64,000 bases of DNA from Icerya purchasi. Taxonomy: Eukaryota; Arthropoda; Insecta; Hemiptera; Monophlebidae. The position numbers and the translations under genes are program-made. Of this stretch, positions 23,547 to 32,820 are shown piece after piece. Below the pieces are notes generated by a model. That model saw nothing but the letters and a program-made list of their open reading frames with translations. It was not told the DNA's origin and searched no databases. Where the stretch lies: assembly GCA_039619475.1 (NCBI GenBank), contig CM077115.1, positions 147,750,274 to 147,814,273 on the forward strand. Reading direction: 5' to 3'. Numbering within the stretch: the first letter of the stretch is position 1; each line of letters opens with the position of its first letter.

Positions 23547-25005
23547 CTATAAAATTAGACCACATCTTTATTATTATAGCTATTTTGCTTTACGCTAATT
23601 CCTTTTCGTGTGTGTTACGATGAATGTTAAATTTGTATCTACCACTGCGGCGCCTATTGTTAGAAATGGTGAAAATTATTTTTTTAAATTTCTATTTGGC
23701 TGCATCAGTGGCGCAATGTGACACTGTTTCGAATGCTTTACTGCGGGGTGCCATTGAAATAAACGATAAATGCGCGGGTGCTATGAAAGAAAAGTTACAA
23801 CCGTTTTATCCCTCGATGAGTATTAGGATCTTTGGTATTCTGCAAAAACAGCGTGAGAAGAGGGGGGAAAAAAAAGTATGCGAATTAAAAACCAAACAAA
23901 AAATAAACAATAGAGGTGGTGTCTAGGGACACCCGGCAGGATCCTTCCGCTTTTTGATAGATATTAGCTATAAAGTCACTCGTAAAGTATACGCGATAAA
24001 ATAAAACAGGTTAAAAGATAAAAACACACTATACACACTTCGCGAAGTTAAAAAGAGGCAAAATTTTAACATAATTTTACTCTAATCGAGAATACATCAA
24101 ATTTTTAATTACGTGCTTGATGTTAGAACGTATAATTTGTCGACGAGCGTTTAGCGTGATGAAAGAAATCGGTGTAATTAAATTATTAAAAAAACCGCGC
24201 AAATTTTCAAATTCAATAAAATGTATACGTGTTAGAATTGAGCTTATACAGTTGACCGCGCACAATGCTTGCTGCTCGAATCTCGATACTCGTACGCACG
24301 CACGCACACACACACACACACTACTATATAATAGAAAGAGGCAGAGTGAAAGAATAAAGAGAGTGAAGGTCGCCTGGAGAACGACGCATAACGCTTTTTT
24401 CACTAGTACTCCATTTCTGCCAGTTTCGACGAGCCGCGTAAAAGAACTTCGTTCCGAAAAAGATGTAGAGACTATAGCGCGACTAGCTTTTCGACGGTGA
24501 ATATTGAACCGACCAGATTTTTGATATACGATAATGGCGGACTATGTGCTTATGTTCATACGGTCTCTAATTTCGATTATTACCTGGGGGACATCCATTA
24601 ATTTACGTGAGCTCTAAATACGGGGGCGGGTCTAACAACATCTCATCAAATTTCATTTAAATTGCGGCGGTGTGGGGGGGGTGTTGAAAATATCACGTCA
24701 ACTTTTAAAGAACATATGATAATAGAAAAAGTACATGAATGCCCATTAGGGGTGAGTGGAAAATTAGGGAAGATGATGTTGTCTGTTTTTAACATGCTTT
24801 TATTACTTTTAATTTTACTAAATTTAAATAAATTCGTAATAGTGCACCTTAACGTTATATTATTTTTCTCCTTTATACAAATAAATTTAGTTCTTTAGGT
24901 TTTGTCGATGTGTAGCGCAATGTATAATATTTACTTTAATTTCCCGTAGGTTTTGTCTTATTTGCGTAGTTATTATTATTTCGTAGTAAACGTATCTTTT
25001 TCAGT
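23547..25005. other. Start of the 27-kb last PIKfyve intron
   Basis: Intronic on the PIKfyve strand. It has a (CA)n tract at about 24296-24322 and GC-rich runs near 24570-24680 that look like transposon ends. The 5' end of the LINE should lie in the right part, roughly 24.95 kb, just before its ORF1. No host gene seen. Confidence 0.4.
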
Positions 25006-25789
25006 ATGCTATCCGGTAGTAGTAGTGGAGTTAAAACGAAGAGTGTGGGTGCGAAAAAGAAAGATGATAAGTCTGCATCTCCTCCTAGAGAGATAACTGA
25101 GTCTATAGAAAATACGTTAGGGAATATTGATTTTCAAATGAATGAAAAATTCCGTACTGAATTGACAAACAATATCATGCAGGCTGTAAAGAATGCTCTG
25201 TATAATTTATTTGTTCAATTGAACAGAAAGCTGGCTGGCATTAATGCTGAGGTAAATATTGGATCGGACAAACTGGAGCAATATAGCCGACGAAATTCGT
25301 TAATGATATATGGAATTGCTGAAGTAGAGAAAGAAGACACTGATGAATGCGTCATTAGAAAAATGGCGAAGGAGAAGTTATCTTTAAATGTTCCGCTCGA
25401 GGCTATTTGCAGGTCGCACCGTCTTGAAAAGTGGCAAACCGATAAGACAAATATCAATAGTATGCCTAGGCCGATACTCGCGAAGTTCACATGCTATAGG
25501 CATCGCAAGTTACTGTTCGATAATAAGAGACAGTCAAAAAGGAACGAACGTAGTAGTGCGGGAACATCTTACAAAGGAATGGATGAATATGGTCCAGCAG
25601 TTGTCGGCGAAGTACGAGGAGACACGGAACGTTTGGACAGTAGATGGTAAAATAAATTGCATCGTTGATAACGTGACTAAGCAGCGAATTGTAATCCGAA
25701 CGTTGACTGATTATGGCAACCGGTTGCTGGGAGTTACAGAGAAAGCATCATGGACTTCCTCTATTTCTGCGTTATGTCTTTCAGTTTAG
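25006..25789 (+). pseudogene. LINE ORF1 (coiled-coil RNA-binding-type protein)
   Basis: ORF1 of a non-LTR retrotransposon. It opens with a Lys/Ser-rich stretch, then a helical coiled-coil region (IDFQMNEKFRTELTNNIMQA...), then LEQYSRRNSLMIYGIAEVE, the hallmark of ORF1 proteins in Jockey/CR1/L1-like elements, and RSHRLEKWQT with RPILAKFTCYRHRKLL. One frameshift near 25545 moves the reading to the next frame (KGTNVVVREHLTKEWMNMV ... RIVIRTLTDYG), so the protein is broken. It lies directly upstream of the LINE ORF2 start at 26051. Such proteins coat the retrotransposon RNA. Confidence 0.8.
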
Positions 25790-25905
25790 ATGTTAAACTG
25801 AGCTTATGTATATATGTTCATATGTGTCATCTTGCGGTACAACTCAGCCAAGCGTGTTTACGTTCTGTATTCTCTTGCATACTCCCAGTCCATTTTACCT
25901 TACTA

Positions 25906-25925
25906 TTTTATTATTATTGTTATTG

Positions 25926-25972
<47 letters not shown>

Positions 25973-25991
25973 GCTACTATTATTATTATTG
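25906..25991. repeat. (TTA)n microsatellite between LINE ORF1 and ORF2
   Basis: About 85 bases of TTA/TTG triplets. The Tyr/Leu/Ile runs predicted from it in three frames are artefacts of the repeat, not proteins. Confidence 0.9.
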
Positions 25992-26050
25992 CTTTATTTT
26001 TATTAGTTATCCCCGTTCTAACTGTTAATTTATATATTTGTTAATTCGTA

Positions 26051-26136
26051 ATGAATCGGTTTTTGAAGGATTTAAATTTAGTTTGTTTTTATCAAAACGT
26101 GCGGGGACTTGGAATGAGAGTTAATGAGCTGACTGT
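26051..26136 (+). pseudogene. LINE ORF2 start (endonuclease), 5' of the Polinton
   Basis: The ATG at 26051 opens MNRFLKDLNLVCFYQNVRGL with RVNELTV, the N-terminus of an apurinic-type (EEP) endonuclease domain; the QNVRGL segment carries the conserved Asn. The frame stops at the Polinton and resumes exactly at 45760 after the duplicated GACTGT: the restored target would read ELTV followed by AGLSNNYDIIGLTET. This is direct proof that the Polinton inserted into a pre-existing LINE. Confidence 0.88.
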
Positions 26137-26463
26137 AGTAGGATGCTTTTCTATGAACTGGCACAGTGGACGAGGGGGTGAAGGGGGGAACAGCCAGTGC
26201 GGGGGGAACTAGTTCGATCCCACATCGACTACGTCACAAAACAACAACAACAACAACTAGGTCAAGGTTAACGACAACGTTAAGAACGTTGACGATGACG
26301 TCAAGGTTAACCACAACGACGGTGATCTAGCAGAATGTTCACCTTAATCCAGCATCACTTTCCCTCCACCCCCCACCCCCCCACTCATCGTCACACTTTG
26401 TAACTAGTTCGAGCGACGTCATCGTCGACGTTGACGACGATAGAACATTCTAGAAAATGCTAC
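26137..26463 (+). repeat. Polinton left terminal inverted repeat
   Basis: 327 bp, matching the reverse complement of 45428-45753 with only a handful of substitutions and one length change in a C run near 26378. It contains short repeated blocks of its own (AAGGTTAACGACAACG and AAGGTTAACCACAACG) and several TGACGTCA-related sites. The near identity suggests a young insertion or repair between the ends. Confidence 0.95.
26296..26303. promoter_or_regulatory. CRE-like TGACGTCA palindrome in the left TIR
   Basis: A perfect 8-base cAMP-response-element consensus. The same site lies in the right TIR at 45587-45594, at the same distance (159 bases) from the end. Half-sites (ACGTCA) occur nearby at about 26243 and 26416. 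Binding by CREB/ATF proteins is inference. Confidence 0.4.
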
Positions 26464-26508
26464 CGCGATCTGTGTGCGCGCGCACGCCGCACAACCATCA
26501 CCACCCCC

Positions 26509-26600
26509 CCTCATCGTAACACTTTGTTACTAGTTCGAACAGCGTTGACGATAGAACATTCTAGAAAATGCTACCGCGATCTGTGTGCGCGCGCACACAA
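26509..26600. repeat. Partial duplication of the inner TIR (left side only)
   Basis: This stretch repeats the inner part of the TIR and its flank (about 26382-26491), from CTCATCGT through ACTAGTTCGA, AGAACATTCTAGAAAATGCT and GTGTGCGCGCGCAC, with a small deletion. The right end of the element has only one copy, so the duplication is specific to the left arm. Confidence 0.8.
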
Positions 26601-27788
26601 TTGACTAAATAATAATAATAATCTACTAATAAATCGATTTTTCGTTATTATTATATTTATTACAAATAATTAAATATTCGCGATGTACCGCGCTTTTCCT
26701 GTACACAATCTTCTATACATATTAGCTATTATTACCTAGTTTGTGTTAAAATTTGAATATTCTCTATTCTGAGGGGAAGGAAGGGGGTAAAATCTTCGGG
26801 AACACTTAAAAACGTTCGAATTTCGATACTTAGAACCCAAATTTTAAAGGAATTTTTTCTAGCATGTCCCCTTCTTACACTTTATTTTTAAAAAAAATTT
26901 GTAAAAATCGCATAATATTACGAAAGTATTAATAGAGAAAGACGTGCGCGAGTGTACTATGTGTTGTAATATACAACGATAGGAGTACGGTGACGATGAG
27001 GTTATCAATGAAACCCGTACGAATACTACCGATATTATTATTATTATACCTTGTTTTTACCTTACGCAACATTGTACGCATGCACAGCCGAGGTTGTGAT
27101 AAATAGATGACTGGCGGCGAACGAGAATGAATACTGCCGATATTATTATTATTATACCTTGCTTTTACCTTACGCATCATTGTACGCATGCATATTCGAG
27201 ATCGTGGTGAGCAGGAGGCTAGCAATTAACTTATGCGAATACTACCGACTATTATTATTATTATTATAACTGGTTTTTTTCCGTACGCAATCATCAATGC
27301 ATATAATAGCTAAGATCGTGATGAATAGATAACTAGCTATCATCTACGGAAAATTGTAATATTCCGCTAATTGAATTAATAATTTACGAATAAATCGAAT
27401 TATTCTTATTTTTCTACTAAAAAATAAATAATTAAATATACTATAAAGTAAAAATTTTTAGGATACCCTTCATAACCTAGTGAATAGTAACATGAGATCC
27501 GTTAATTACCTAACGTAACGAGTTCGAAACCACCGTACTGAGATGCAGTTGGAAATACTGCCGATATATCACAAGCTATATCTTAGTATACATATAACGC
27601 TAACACCTTATCCACTGTGCTGAGGGTACACATACATTAATTTTACATAAATTCCTATTTAAAAATTAATTTTTTTATAAAAAATCTACGATATATATTA
27701 ATTTCCTAATGAATATGAATATGATGATGATGAAGATGGATGAGAGAGGGGGGAGAGAATTATTTATAAAGTATCCGCATAAAATTAG
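26601..27788. other. Non-coding left arm of the Polinton
   Basis: No gene here; the longest minus-strand frame (26929-27225) is a translation of a tandem repeat. It is AT-rich with TTA/TAA triplet runs. It includes the 108-bp tandem array at 27021-27344 and ends at the first core promoter. Confidence 0.6.
27021..27344. repeat. 108-bp tandem repeat, three copies
   Basis: Three diverged units begin GAATACTACCGA or GAATACTGCCGA at 27021, 27129 and 27237, each followed by (TTA)n and then a CGCA.CATTGTACGCATGCA-like block, which is more diverged in the third unit. The spacing is exactly 108 bases both times. It sits between the TIR and the first gene. Confidence 0.85.
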
Positions 27789-27823
27789 TATAAAAAGCTG
27801 CGTTTTATAGGATAATTTTCAGT
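27789..27823 (+). promoter_or_regulatory. TATA box plus TCAGT initiator for the 27913 gene
   Basis: TATAAAAAG at 27789-27797 is followed about 30 bases later by TCAGT (27819-27823), the arthropod initiator motif. The spacing is that of a standard RNA polymerase II core promoter. The start codon is 90 bases further on, leaving a short 5' leader. Confidence 0.65.
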
Positions 27824-27912
27824 CTCTATGTAACAATTTTCTAAGTTGCATATGTTGTTGTTGTGTTAACACTCGCGTTAAAACTCTTTGATTCTGAAAT
27901 AATAATAATAAA

Positions 27913-28683
27913 ATGGAACCAACGCAATCTACTTCGAAAACCGACGTTGATGGTGCTCAATCTACCAATGTCGATGGTGGTAATAATATTACATTAAAAT
28001 TTTACAACGATCTATTCGGGGAAGATGAAACAATCAATTTTTCCGTTAATTCCTCCGATGTCAACTCTGAAAACACTACATCAGAAAAGAAGGAGGAGGA
28101 GGAGAAAAATATTGAAACCAAGGTAATTGGAATACAAGGAGAATTACCTGAGAAGATTAAACATCGCAATGCTGTAGTATATGTACATGATCCATTCGAT
28201 ATAGCCGATGTAAAAAGTTTCGCTTTCGCAATATTAGCAAAATTCACCTACCCGCGACACTCGATAACGAAGCTTCGAATATTAGAAAGAATTTACGATT
28301 TTCGAAATATCACAGAATCCGGAATTAAAACTGTTCGCGATATTATCGATTTCGAAGACAGAAACGGTGTTAGCGTTAATTTGTATAAACTATTAATTCC
28401 TGATTACGTAACGCAGTTTGAATATAATATCGATCCTGTGAAGGTTACCGTAAAATATGTAAATAACTCTAACTGGAGAAAACATACAAATATTATTTAT
28501 TGGCGCGGGGAGGATGATGGATTGTATCATTTCGCATGGATAAAGAATTTTTCCCGATTAATGCGATTACATAGAAAAGGAAGATTTTTTTGTTTAAAAT
28601 GTCTCGATTCGATTCCATCGGAAACAGCACATGAAAATATAAACTGCGGAAATTCCGACTACAGATGGATATCAAAGTTGTAA
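27913..28683 (+). CDS. Stand-alone relative of the PolB N-terminal domain
   Basis: A 256-residue protein. After an acidic, low-complexity start (residues 1-75) its body follows the order of the N-terminal region of the element's own DNA polymerase. LPEKIKHRNAVVYV matches LPEKIAVRKAVINV; FAFAILAKF matches FKYAMLSKF; DIIDFEDRNGVSVNLYKL matches the DIETFEKINPQCSINVY region. It then has HFAWIKNFSRLMR against HFCWIRDLGRLVR, and a zinc-finger-like CLKCLDSIP..H..INC against CRRCLWHVHD..H..LC. It lacks exonuclease and polymerase motifs. I infer a duplicated and shortened polymerase domain, perhaps a DNA-end or terminal-protein-like factor, but no function is demonstrated. ATG at 27913 follows a good core promoter. 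Confidence 0.75.
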   Translation: MEPTQSTSKTDVDGAQSTNVDGGNNITLKFYNDLFGEDETINFSVNSSDVNSENTTSEKKEEEEKNIETKVIGIQGELPEKIKHRNAVVYVHDPFDIADVKSFAFAILAKFTYPRHSITKLRILERIYDFRNITESGIKTVRDIIDFEDRNGVSVNLYKLLIPDYVTQFEYNIDPVKVTVKYVNNSNWRKHTNIIYWRGEDDGLYHFAWIKNFSRLMRLHRKGRFFCLKCLDSIPSETAHENINCGNSDYRWISKL

Positions 28684-28973
28684 TACACGTGTAAATTTTT
28701 CGAAATTAATAACTTTTACACAGTATATTATTTTAATTAGTTTGTAATTAACTTATAAATTATCCTCATTATATATAAGATATAATGTTGTTTAATACAT
28801 CGTATATGATTTTGAATAATTGTAAAAATATTTCACGCATTATATTTATCTTATGAGAATATACGTTGTTTTAAAAAATGTTTTTTTCATCTCTTTCTTT
28901 ACTATATGCTATGTAAAACGAAGTGAAGATTTTAAAAAAGGAACATTAAAGATCATTTTAAAATGCGTATTTA
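28684..28973. other. Short AT-rich spacer
   Basis: Non-coding DNA between the 27913 gene and the 106-bp repeats. It includes possible poly(A) signals; nothing else recognised. Confidence 0.4.
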
Positions 28974-29296
28974 AAATAAGTGATTACGTAAGAAATCGTT
29001 CACAATAAATATCTATTCTAAATCTACGCATTTTGCGCGTGTCCTCTATTCACTTCTAAATTATTTAAAACACTCGTTAAAATAATCGCTTACGAAGGAA
29101 ATATTACGCAATAAATATCTATTCTAAATCTACGCATTTTACGCATGTCCTCTAGTCATTTCTAAATTATTTAAAACACTCGTTAAAATAATCGCTTACG
29201 AAGGAAATATTACGCAATAAATATCTATTCTAAATCTACGCATTTTACGCATGTCCTCTAGTCATTTCTAAATTATTTAAAATAAGTGATTACTAA
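28974..29296. repeat. 106-bp tandem repeat, about three copies
   Basis: The block ATCTATTCTAAATCTACGCA begins at 29011, 29117 and 29223, a strict 106-base period. Copies two and three are nearly identical; copy one and the final partial unit (AAAATAAGTGATTAC) are more diverged. It lies immediately upstream of the three-exon gene and probably overlaps its promoter. Confidence 0.9.
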
Positions 29297-29316
29297 AGAA
29301 ATAATATCTATAGAAG

Positions 29317-29978
29317 ATGGATTCAAATCATTCAAGAAACTTAAAAAGAGAAACCATAATAAAATTCAACGTTGATCCTTTGAAGGATCCTAAACTGGAA
29401 ATAACAATTGAAGATCTCCAAGTAAATAACAAATTAATATATTTATTCAAAAACAATTATTTTAATGAAATAATTAACGAATATTTTCAAAAAATGATTT
29501 TATTAAATAATTAACCAATATGATAAAAAAATTTTTATAGACCATCATTCGTCACATACTGAAATATGCAACTATAGTGAAAACAGATATGAGAGATAGA
29601 TCTGTTGTTATCAAAATACGATATTGGATCAGGAAGTCGATCTTAGCAGAAAGGTTGCGTGAATGTCCATATTACGAAGCCATCAATTTTCAATATGTGA
29701 ATGTGGGAGAGGAGAATGGATTAATTTTTCAATGGGAAACGATTCGAAAAGAGTACCAAGAATTACAACAAAAATATCAACGCGGAAAAAAGCACTCGTT
29801 GTAAGTAATATTGCTTAATAAAAAATAAATAATAATGCTCTCTTTCCTTTTCCCTCTATATTTACCAGTTTCTAAAATTAAAATAATCGTTTTTTTTATT
29901 TTTCATATATATAGAAAAGAATTGGAACAACCTATCATAGGGAATAGAGAAGATGACGATAATGATAAAGAACGGTAG
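29317..29978 (+). CDS. Three-exon Polinton gene, unknown function
   Basis: Exons at 29317-29421, 29541-29800 and 29915-29978 are separated by introns of 119 and 114 bases, both with GT-AG borders (CAA|GTAAAT...TTATAG|ACC; GTT|GTAAGT...ATATAG|AAA). The joined length is 429 bases, an open frame of 142 codons plus stop, with no frame change. Exon 1 starts MDSNHSRNLKRETIIKFNVD. Exon 2 is the core, basic and probably helical (VVIKIRYWIRKSILAERLRE; QWETIRKEYQELQQKYQRGK). Exon 3 is acidic and ends in a stop at 29976-29978. I do not recognise the family. Splicing implies nuclear transcription by the host machinery. Without splicing only small ORFs result. Confidence 0.65.
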
Positions 29979-30550
29979 ATTTATATCGATTTTATTTTTC
30001 ATTTAATTCTTTAACATATATAATTTAATTTTTGAAAAAATAAATTGTATTATATATTTTAAAAAATTGTTGTTACTGATTTCCATAAATAAGGAATAAT
30101 ATATATGTAGTAGAACAACTTGTTATTCACTCCCTTTTAAAGATAATAATTGCATCATTCTTATAATTTTAAGCAAAATATAAACATTTTACCTCTAAAT
30201 TTTCACATATTACACGCTATTGTTAGTAAAAACCAATGCGTTTGCTAAATTCTTATCTATTGCACGCTAAAATACCTATTTTATCATTTTTTATCGATTT
30301 ATTTAAATAATTAGCCTACCTAAATTTTATGTAAAAGAAAAAAATATAACAAAACAATAAATAAATTAAATACGTATATATTTACAATCTATTACAGGAA
30401 TGAATCTAATACAGAATAAATCTAATTAATAAAAATAAATAAATTTACGAAAAACAATTACGCATTTTTACAAAATCAATCAACATCATAAATCGTTAAT
30501 AAACTAAATATGATTTAAATTATTTAAAAATTATAAAAAAAACGTTAAAT
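29979..30550. other. Spacer between converging genes
   Basis: Very AT-rich. The plus-strand three-exon gene and the minus-strand gene at 30551 end towards each other here, so it should hold the poly(A) sites of both (AATAAA on either strand, several copies). No coding sequence. Confidence 0.5.
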
Positions 30551-31030
30551 TTAACTTATTCCACCACTGTTTTTATTGTTTATCATATTCAATAAAGTAA
30601 GGTTGGATGATTCTGAAGTTCGCATCCGATCTTCTAATCGAGCTATTTGTAATTCTAATTTTTCCAATTGTGTAACTCGTGTTTCCAAAGCTTGCGATCT
30701 TTTAATGAATTGTTGCCAGTTAACAGCGTGTCCATCATCATGTCCATCAGGAATATTAACTAAACGTTTGTTACGAATATCGATGTATTCAGATGTAATA
30801 TCGAGATAGTCAGATAAAGCTGATCTTACAGCTAGTTTAAATGTATTTGAGGATAGTGCTAATAGGAGACATTGTTGAATAAATCGAAACGGTAATTCTC
30901 GAAAATCCTCGAAATTTTTATCCATTAAACTAGATATCATTATTCGCTCCTTATGAACTGCTTCTTTATTGTAAGCAGGTGCTGCATTAGCAGTATTACC
31001 AGCTGACTGCTGCTTCTGCTCAGAATCCAT
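30551..31030 (-). CDS. Short fibre-like coiled-coil protein
   Basis: 159 residues. After a polar start, it has a helical middle (FIQQCLLLALSSNTFKLAV), then SDYLDITSEYIDIRNKRLVN and IPDGHDDGHAVNWQQFI, then a heptad coiled coil (LETRVTQLEKLELQIARLED). The KRLVN..DG.D..AV pattern matches the 320-residue protein at 44431 (SKRLVNLSDGKDSKDAVTKRQ). It also resembles a repeat of phage tail fibres, R..N...P....DAVTK.YV, which usually folds as a trimeric fibre. I infer a virion surface fibre or related oligomer; the function is not shown. ATG at 31030; a TATATAAGG box lies about 130 bases upstream. Confidence 0.6.
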   Translation of the reverse strand: MDSEQKQQSAGNTANAAPAYNKEAVHKERIMISSLMDKNFEDFRELPFRFIQQCLLLALSSNTFKLAVRSALSDYLDITSEYIDIRNKRLVNIPDGHDDGHAVNWQQFIKRSQALETRVTQLEKLELQIARLEDRMRTSESSNLTLLNMINNKNSGGIS

Positions 31031-31157
31031 TTTTCCCCGATATAGTTTATAAAAATTATATTTTCAATATTTTTTTAAAATTATTTAACGCGGGAAATAT
31101 ACGTACGTATCTGTATAGAATATATGTAAGAATGCGAAAATTTTTTATGCACACACT

Positions 31158-31166
31158 CCTTATATA
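31158..31166 (-). promoter_or_regulatory. TATA box of the 30551-31030 gene
   Basis: TATATAAGG on the minus strand, about 130 bases before the ATG at 31030. It is the strongest TATA-like site in the spacer. Confidence 0.45.
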
Positions 31167-31190
31167 CTTTTAAAAAGTTAGTATTAAAGC

Positions 31191-31595
31191 TTATAACAAG
31201 CGATATCTACAATTGCATACGCGATTAAAATTTTTACGTTCACATTTACAAAAACATTCGATAGTAGGTTTATTACACGATCTACAAATTATATGAGTTA
31301 AAATGTTATCATAATCACTTTCTAAATTTAAAAAACATATTTTAAAACAATAAATCTTCTTATTTCTACGTAATTGCGTACAATAACAACCGTTCGATAA
31401 AATAGAATCTCCGCATGATCGACATAAATTACAATTGATATCGCACGAGCAATTATTCTTTTTTCGCATAAAAGTTTTACATTTACAACAACAATATCCG
31501 TAACTACCGCATTTATTGCACGCTAATCCATCCACTTGTGTATTAGGAGTAATAAAACATTGATTAGAACAACAATAATTCACGTTTTTTATCAT
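31191..31595 (-). CDS. Cysteine-repeat protein, 134 residues
   Basis: The first ATG is at 31595 (MIKNVNYCCSNQCFITP...). Cysteines make up about a fifth of the protein and follow the same module as the larger neighbour at 31716: YCC..CF......D...C..C....YCCCKCKTFM..KNNCSCDINC..C. There are roughly two modules, the second degenerate. There is no signal peptide or membrane segment. The spacing suggests zinc or other metal binding rather than secreted disulfides, since CxC pairs are common. The family is not recognised. It is one of two adjacent paralogues on the same strand. Confidence 0.65.
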   Translation of the reverse strand: MIKNVNYCCSNQCFITPNTQVDGLACNKCGSYGYCCCKCKTFMRKKNNCSCDINCNLCRSCGDSILSNGCYCTQLRRNKKIYCFKICFLNLESDYDNILTHIICRSCNKPTIECFCKCERKNFNRVCNCRYRLL

Positions 31596-31715
31596 ATTTC
31601 TAAACAAAAAATACTAATTTAACGAGATAATAATCAATCGAAGTACTACATGAAATATATTAAACTAACGAAAAATCGATGTACACGGTGTATTTATATA
31701 TAAAAATTTTTTTAA

Positions 31716-32549
31716 TTACTCGAGGGAATCTTCACATTCAGACGTATATTCAATTTCCCCATTTACATATTTATAAGATGGTCCTTGATAATGATCACGT
31801 AAACAACAACAATAGTCTTTTTCGTTTTCCGTTCTCCAAAATCGTACGCAATAACAGTGTTCGCAATCATCATCGCATAAACATTTTCGTTTCCGAAACG
31901 AACATTTTCCACACCCGCTACAATTGCTTTCACATTCCCTTTCGGCTATTTCCGTCATTCGTGATACGCATCGACAAAAACAAAAATCACTACAAATGCA
32001 TTTTATGCAACCTTTAGTACGACTTTTGTAAATACTCGTAGAGTAAGTGGAACATTGATCTAGACAGCAATATAGTAATTTTCCTTCGGATTCCTTACAG
32101 ATACAACTGTTATCTGAATTGGTATAAACGCAATAACATTTACGACAGGAAACTTCACAAGAACAATTTTTCCTATTTTTTATATACGTTTTACATTTGC
32201 ATCGACAAATAACGTAATTGTTGCAATCTACGCAAACAATTCCATCCGTTTCGGATTTATGCGTACATTGAGAGAAACATTTTTCAGGACAACAGTACAC
32301 CCATCGTGATTTTTTTATTTTCTCTTTTAATTTACATAAACACGAAGGTGTAGTGTATAAATCATCTTCGCAATAACAATTTTTACAACCGATTTCGCAA
32401 TCGCAATTATTAGTATTTTTAATATAAGTCTTACATCGACATCGACAAATATTCGAACTTTTACATTTTACACAAAATGAATCATCCGATCGTTTTTCAG
32501 GTAAAATAAAACATAAGTTTGAACAACAGTATATAGAGTTTTCACTCAT
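31716..32549 (-). CDS. Cysteine-repeat protein, 277 residues, 3-4 modules
   Basis: The protein is a tandem array of one module of about 80 residues. Copies begin at about residues 7 (IYCCSNLCFILP), 84 (VYCCPEKCF) and 160 (LYCCLDQCS). The first two continue C..C.....CRC.CKTYIKN..NC.CE..C..CYC almost unchanged; the third is more diverged, and a Cys-rich half module follows (CSFRKRKCLCDDDCEHCYC). It ends in an acidic tail. No signal peptide was seen. The conserved CRCKCKTYIKN core does not match a zinc-finger type I know. A metal-binding or nucleic-acid-interacting role is possible; none is proved. Its start, 220 bases from the divergent polymerase gene, is supported by a TATAAAAG box at 32653-32646. 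Confidence 0.7.
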   Translation of the reverse strand: MSENSIYCCSNLCFILPEKRSDDSFCVKCKSSNICRCRCKTYIKNTNNCDCEIGCKNCYCEDDLYTTPSCLCKLKEKIKKSRWVYCCPEKCFSQCTHKSETDGIVCVDCNNYVICRCKCKTYIKNRKNCSCEVSCRKCYCVYTNSDNSCICKESEGKLLYCCLDQCSTYSTSIYKSRTKGCIKCICSDFCFCRCVSRMTEIAERECESNCSGCGKCSFRKRKCLCDDDCEHCYCVRFWRTENEKDYCCCLRDHYQGPSYKYVNGEIEYTSECEDSLE

Positions 32550-32645
32550 ATTTTACGAATATATCAGCAATAATTAACGCGAAAATATACGAACGTACTA
32601 TATGATTAATCCTAGTAGACTATAAAAAAATCTTCTCCCACTCTC

Positions 32646-32653
32646 CTTTTATA
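32646..32653 (-). promoter_or_regulatory. TATA box (TATAAAAG) of the 31716-32549 gene
   Basis: A perfect TATAAAAG on the minus strand about 100 bases upstream of the ATG at 32549, in the divergent promoter shared with PolB. Confidence 0.5.
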
Positions 32654-32820
32654 ATACACAACGTAGAGAATTTTTTTAGCTTGTTATAGGCAGTCTTCAA
32701 TGTTTTCTCGATTTAAAAAATTATATATATATATTCACTTCGCATCGACGTGATTGCTCATTTGTAGATTTGTCTTTCTTCGATACGGTTTATAGTTTTC
32801 TCTGTTTTATACGCAGCATA

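Noticed and set aside
24077..24500. ORFs of 108 and 127 residues on opposite strands
   Set aside because: They mirror each other, include a CA microsatellite, and show no domain or family-like sequence.
25750..26044. Three overlapping plus-strand ORFs rich in Tyr, Leu or Ile
   Set aside because: All come from translating one (TTA)n microsatellite in three frames.
26211..26222. tRNA B-box-like AGTTCGATCCC in the Polinton TIR
   Set aside because: No A box, no cloverleaf and no terminator T run at the right distance; the match is short and could be chance.
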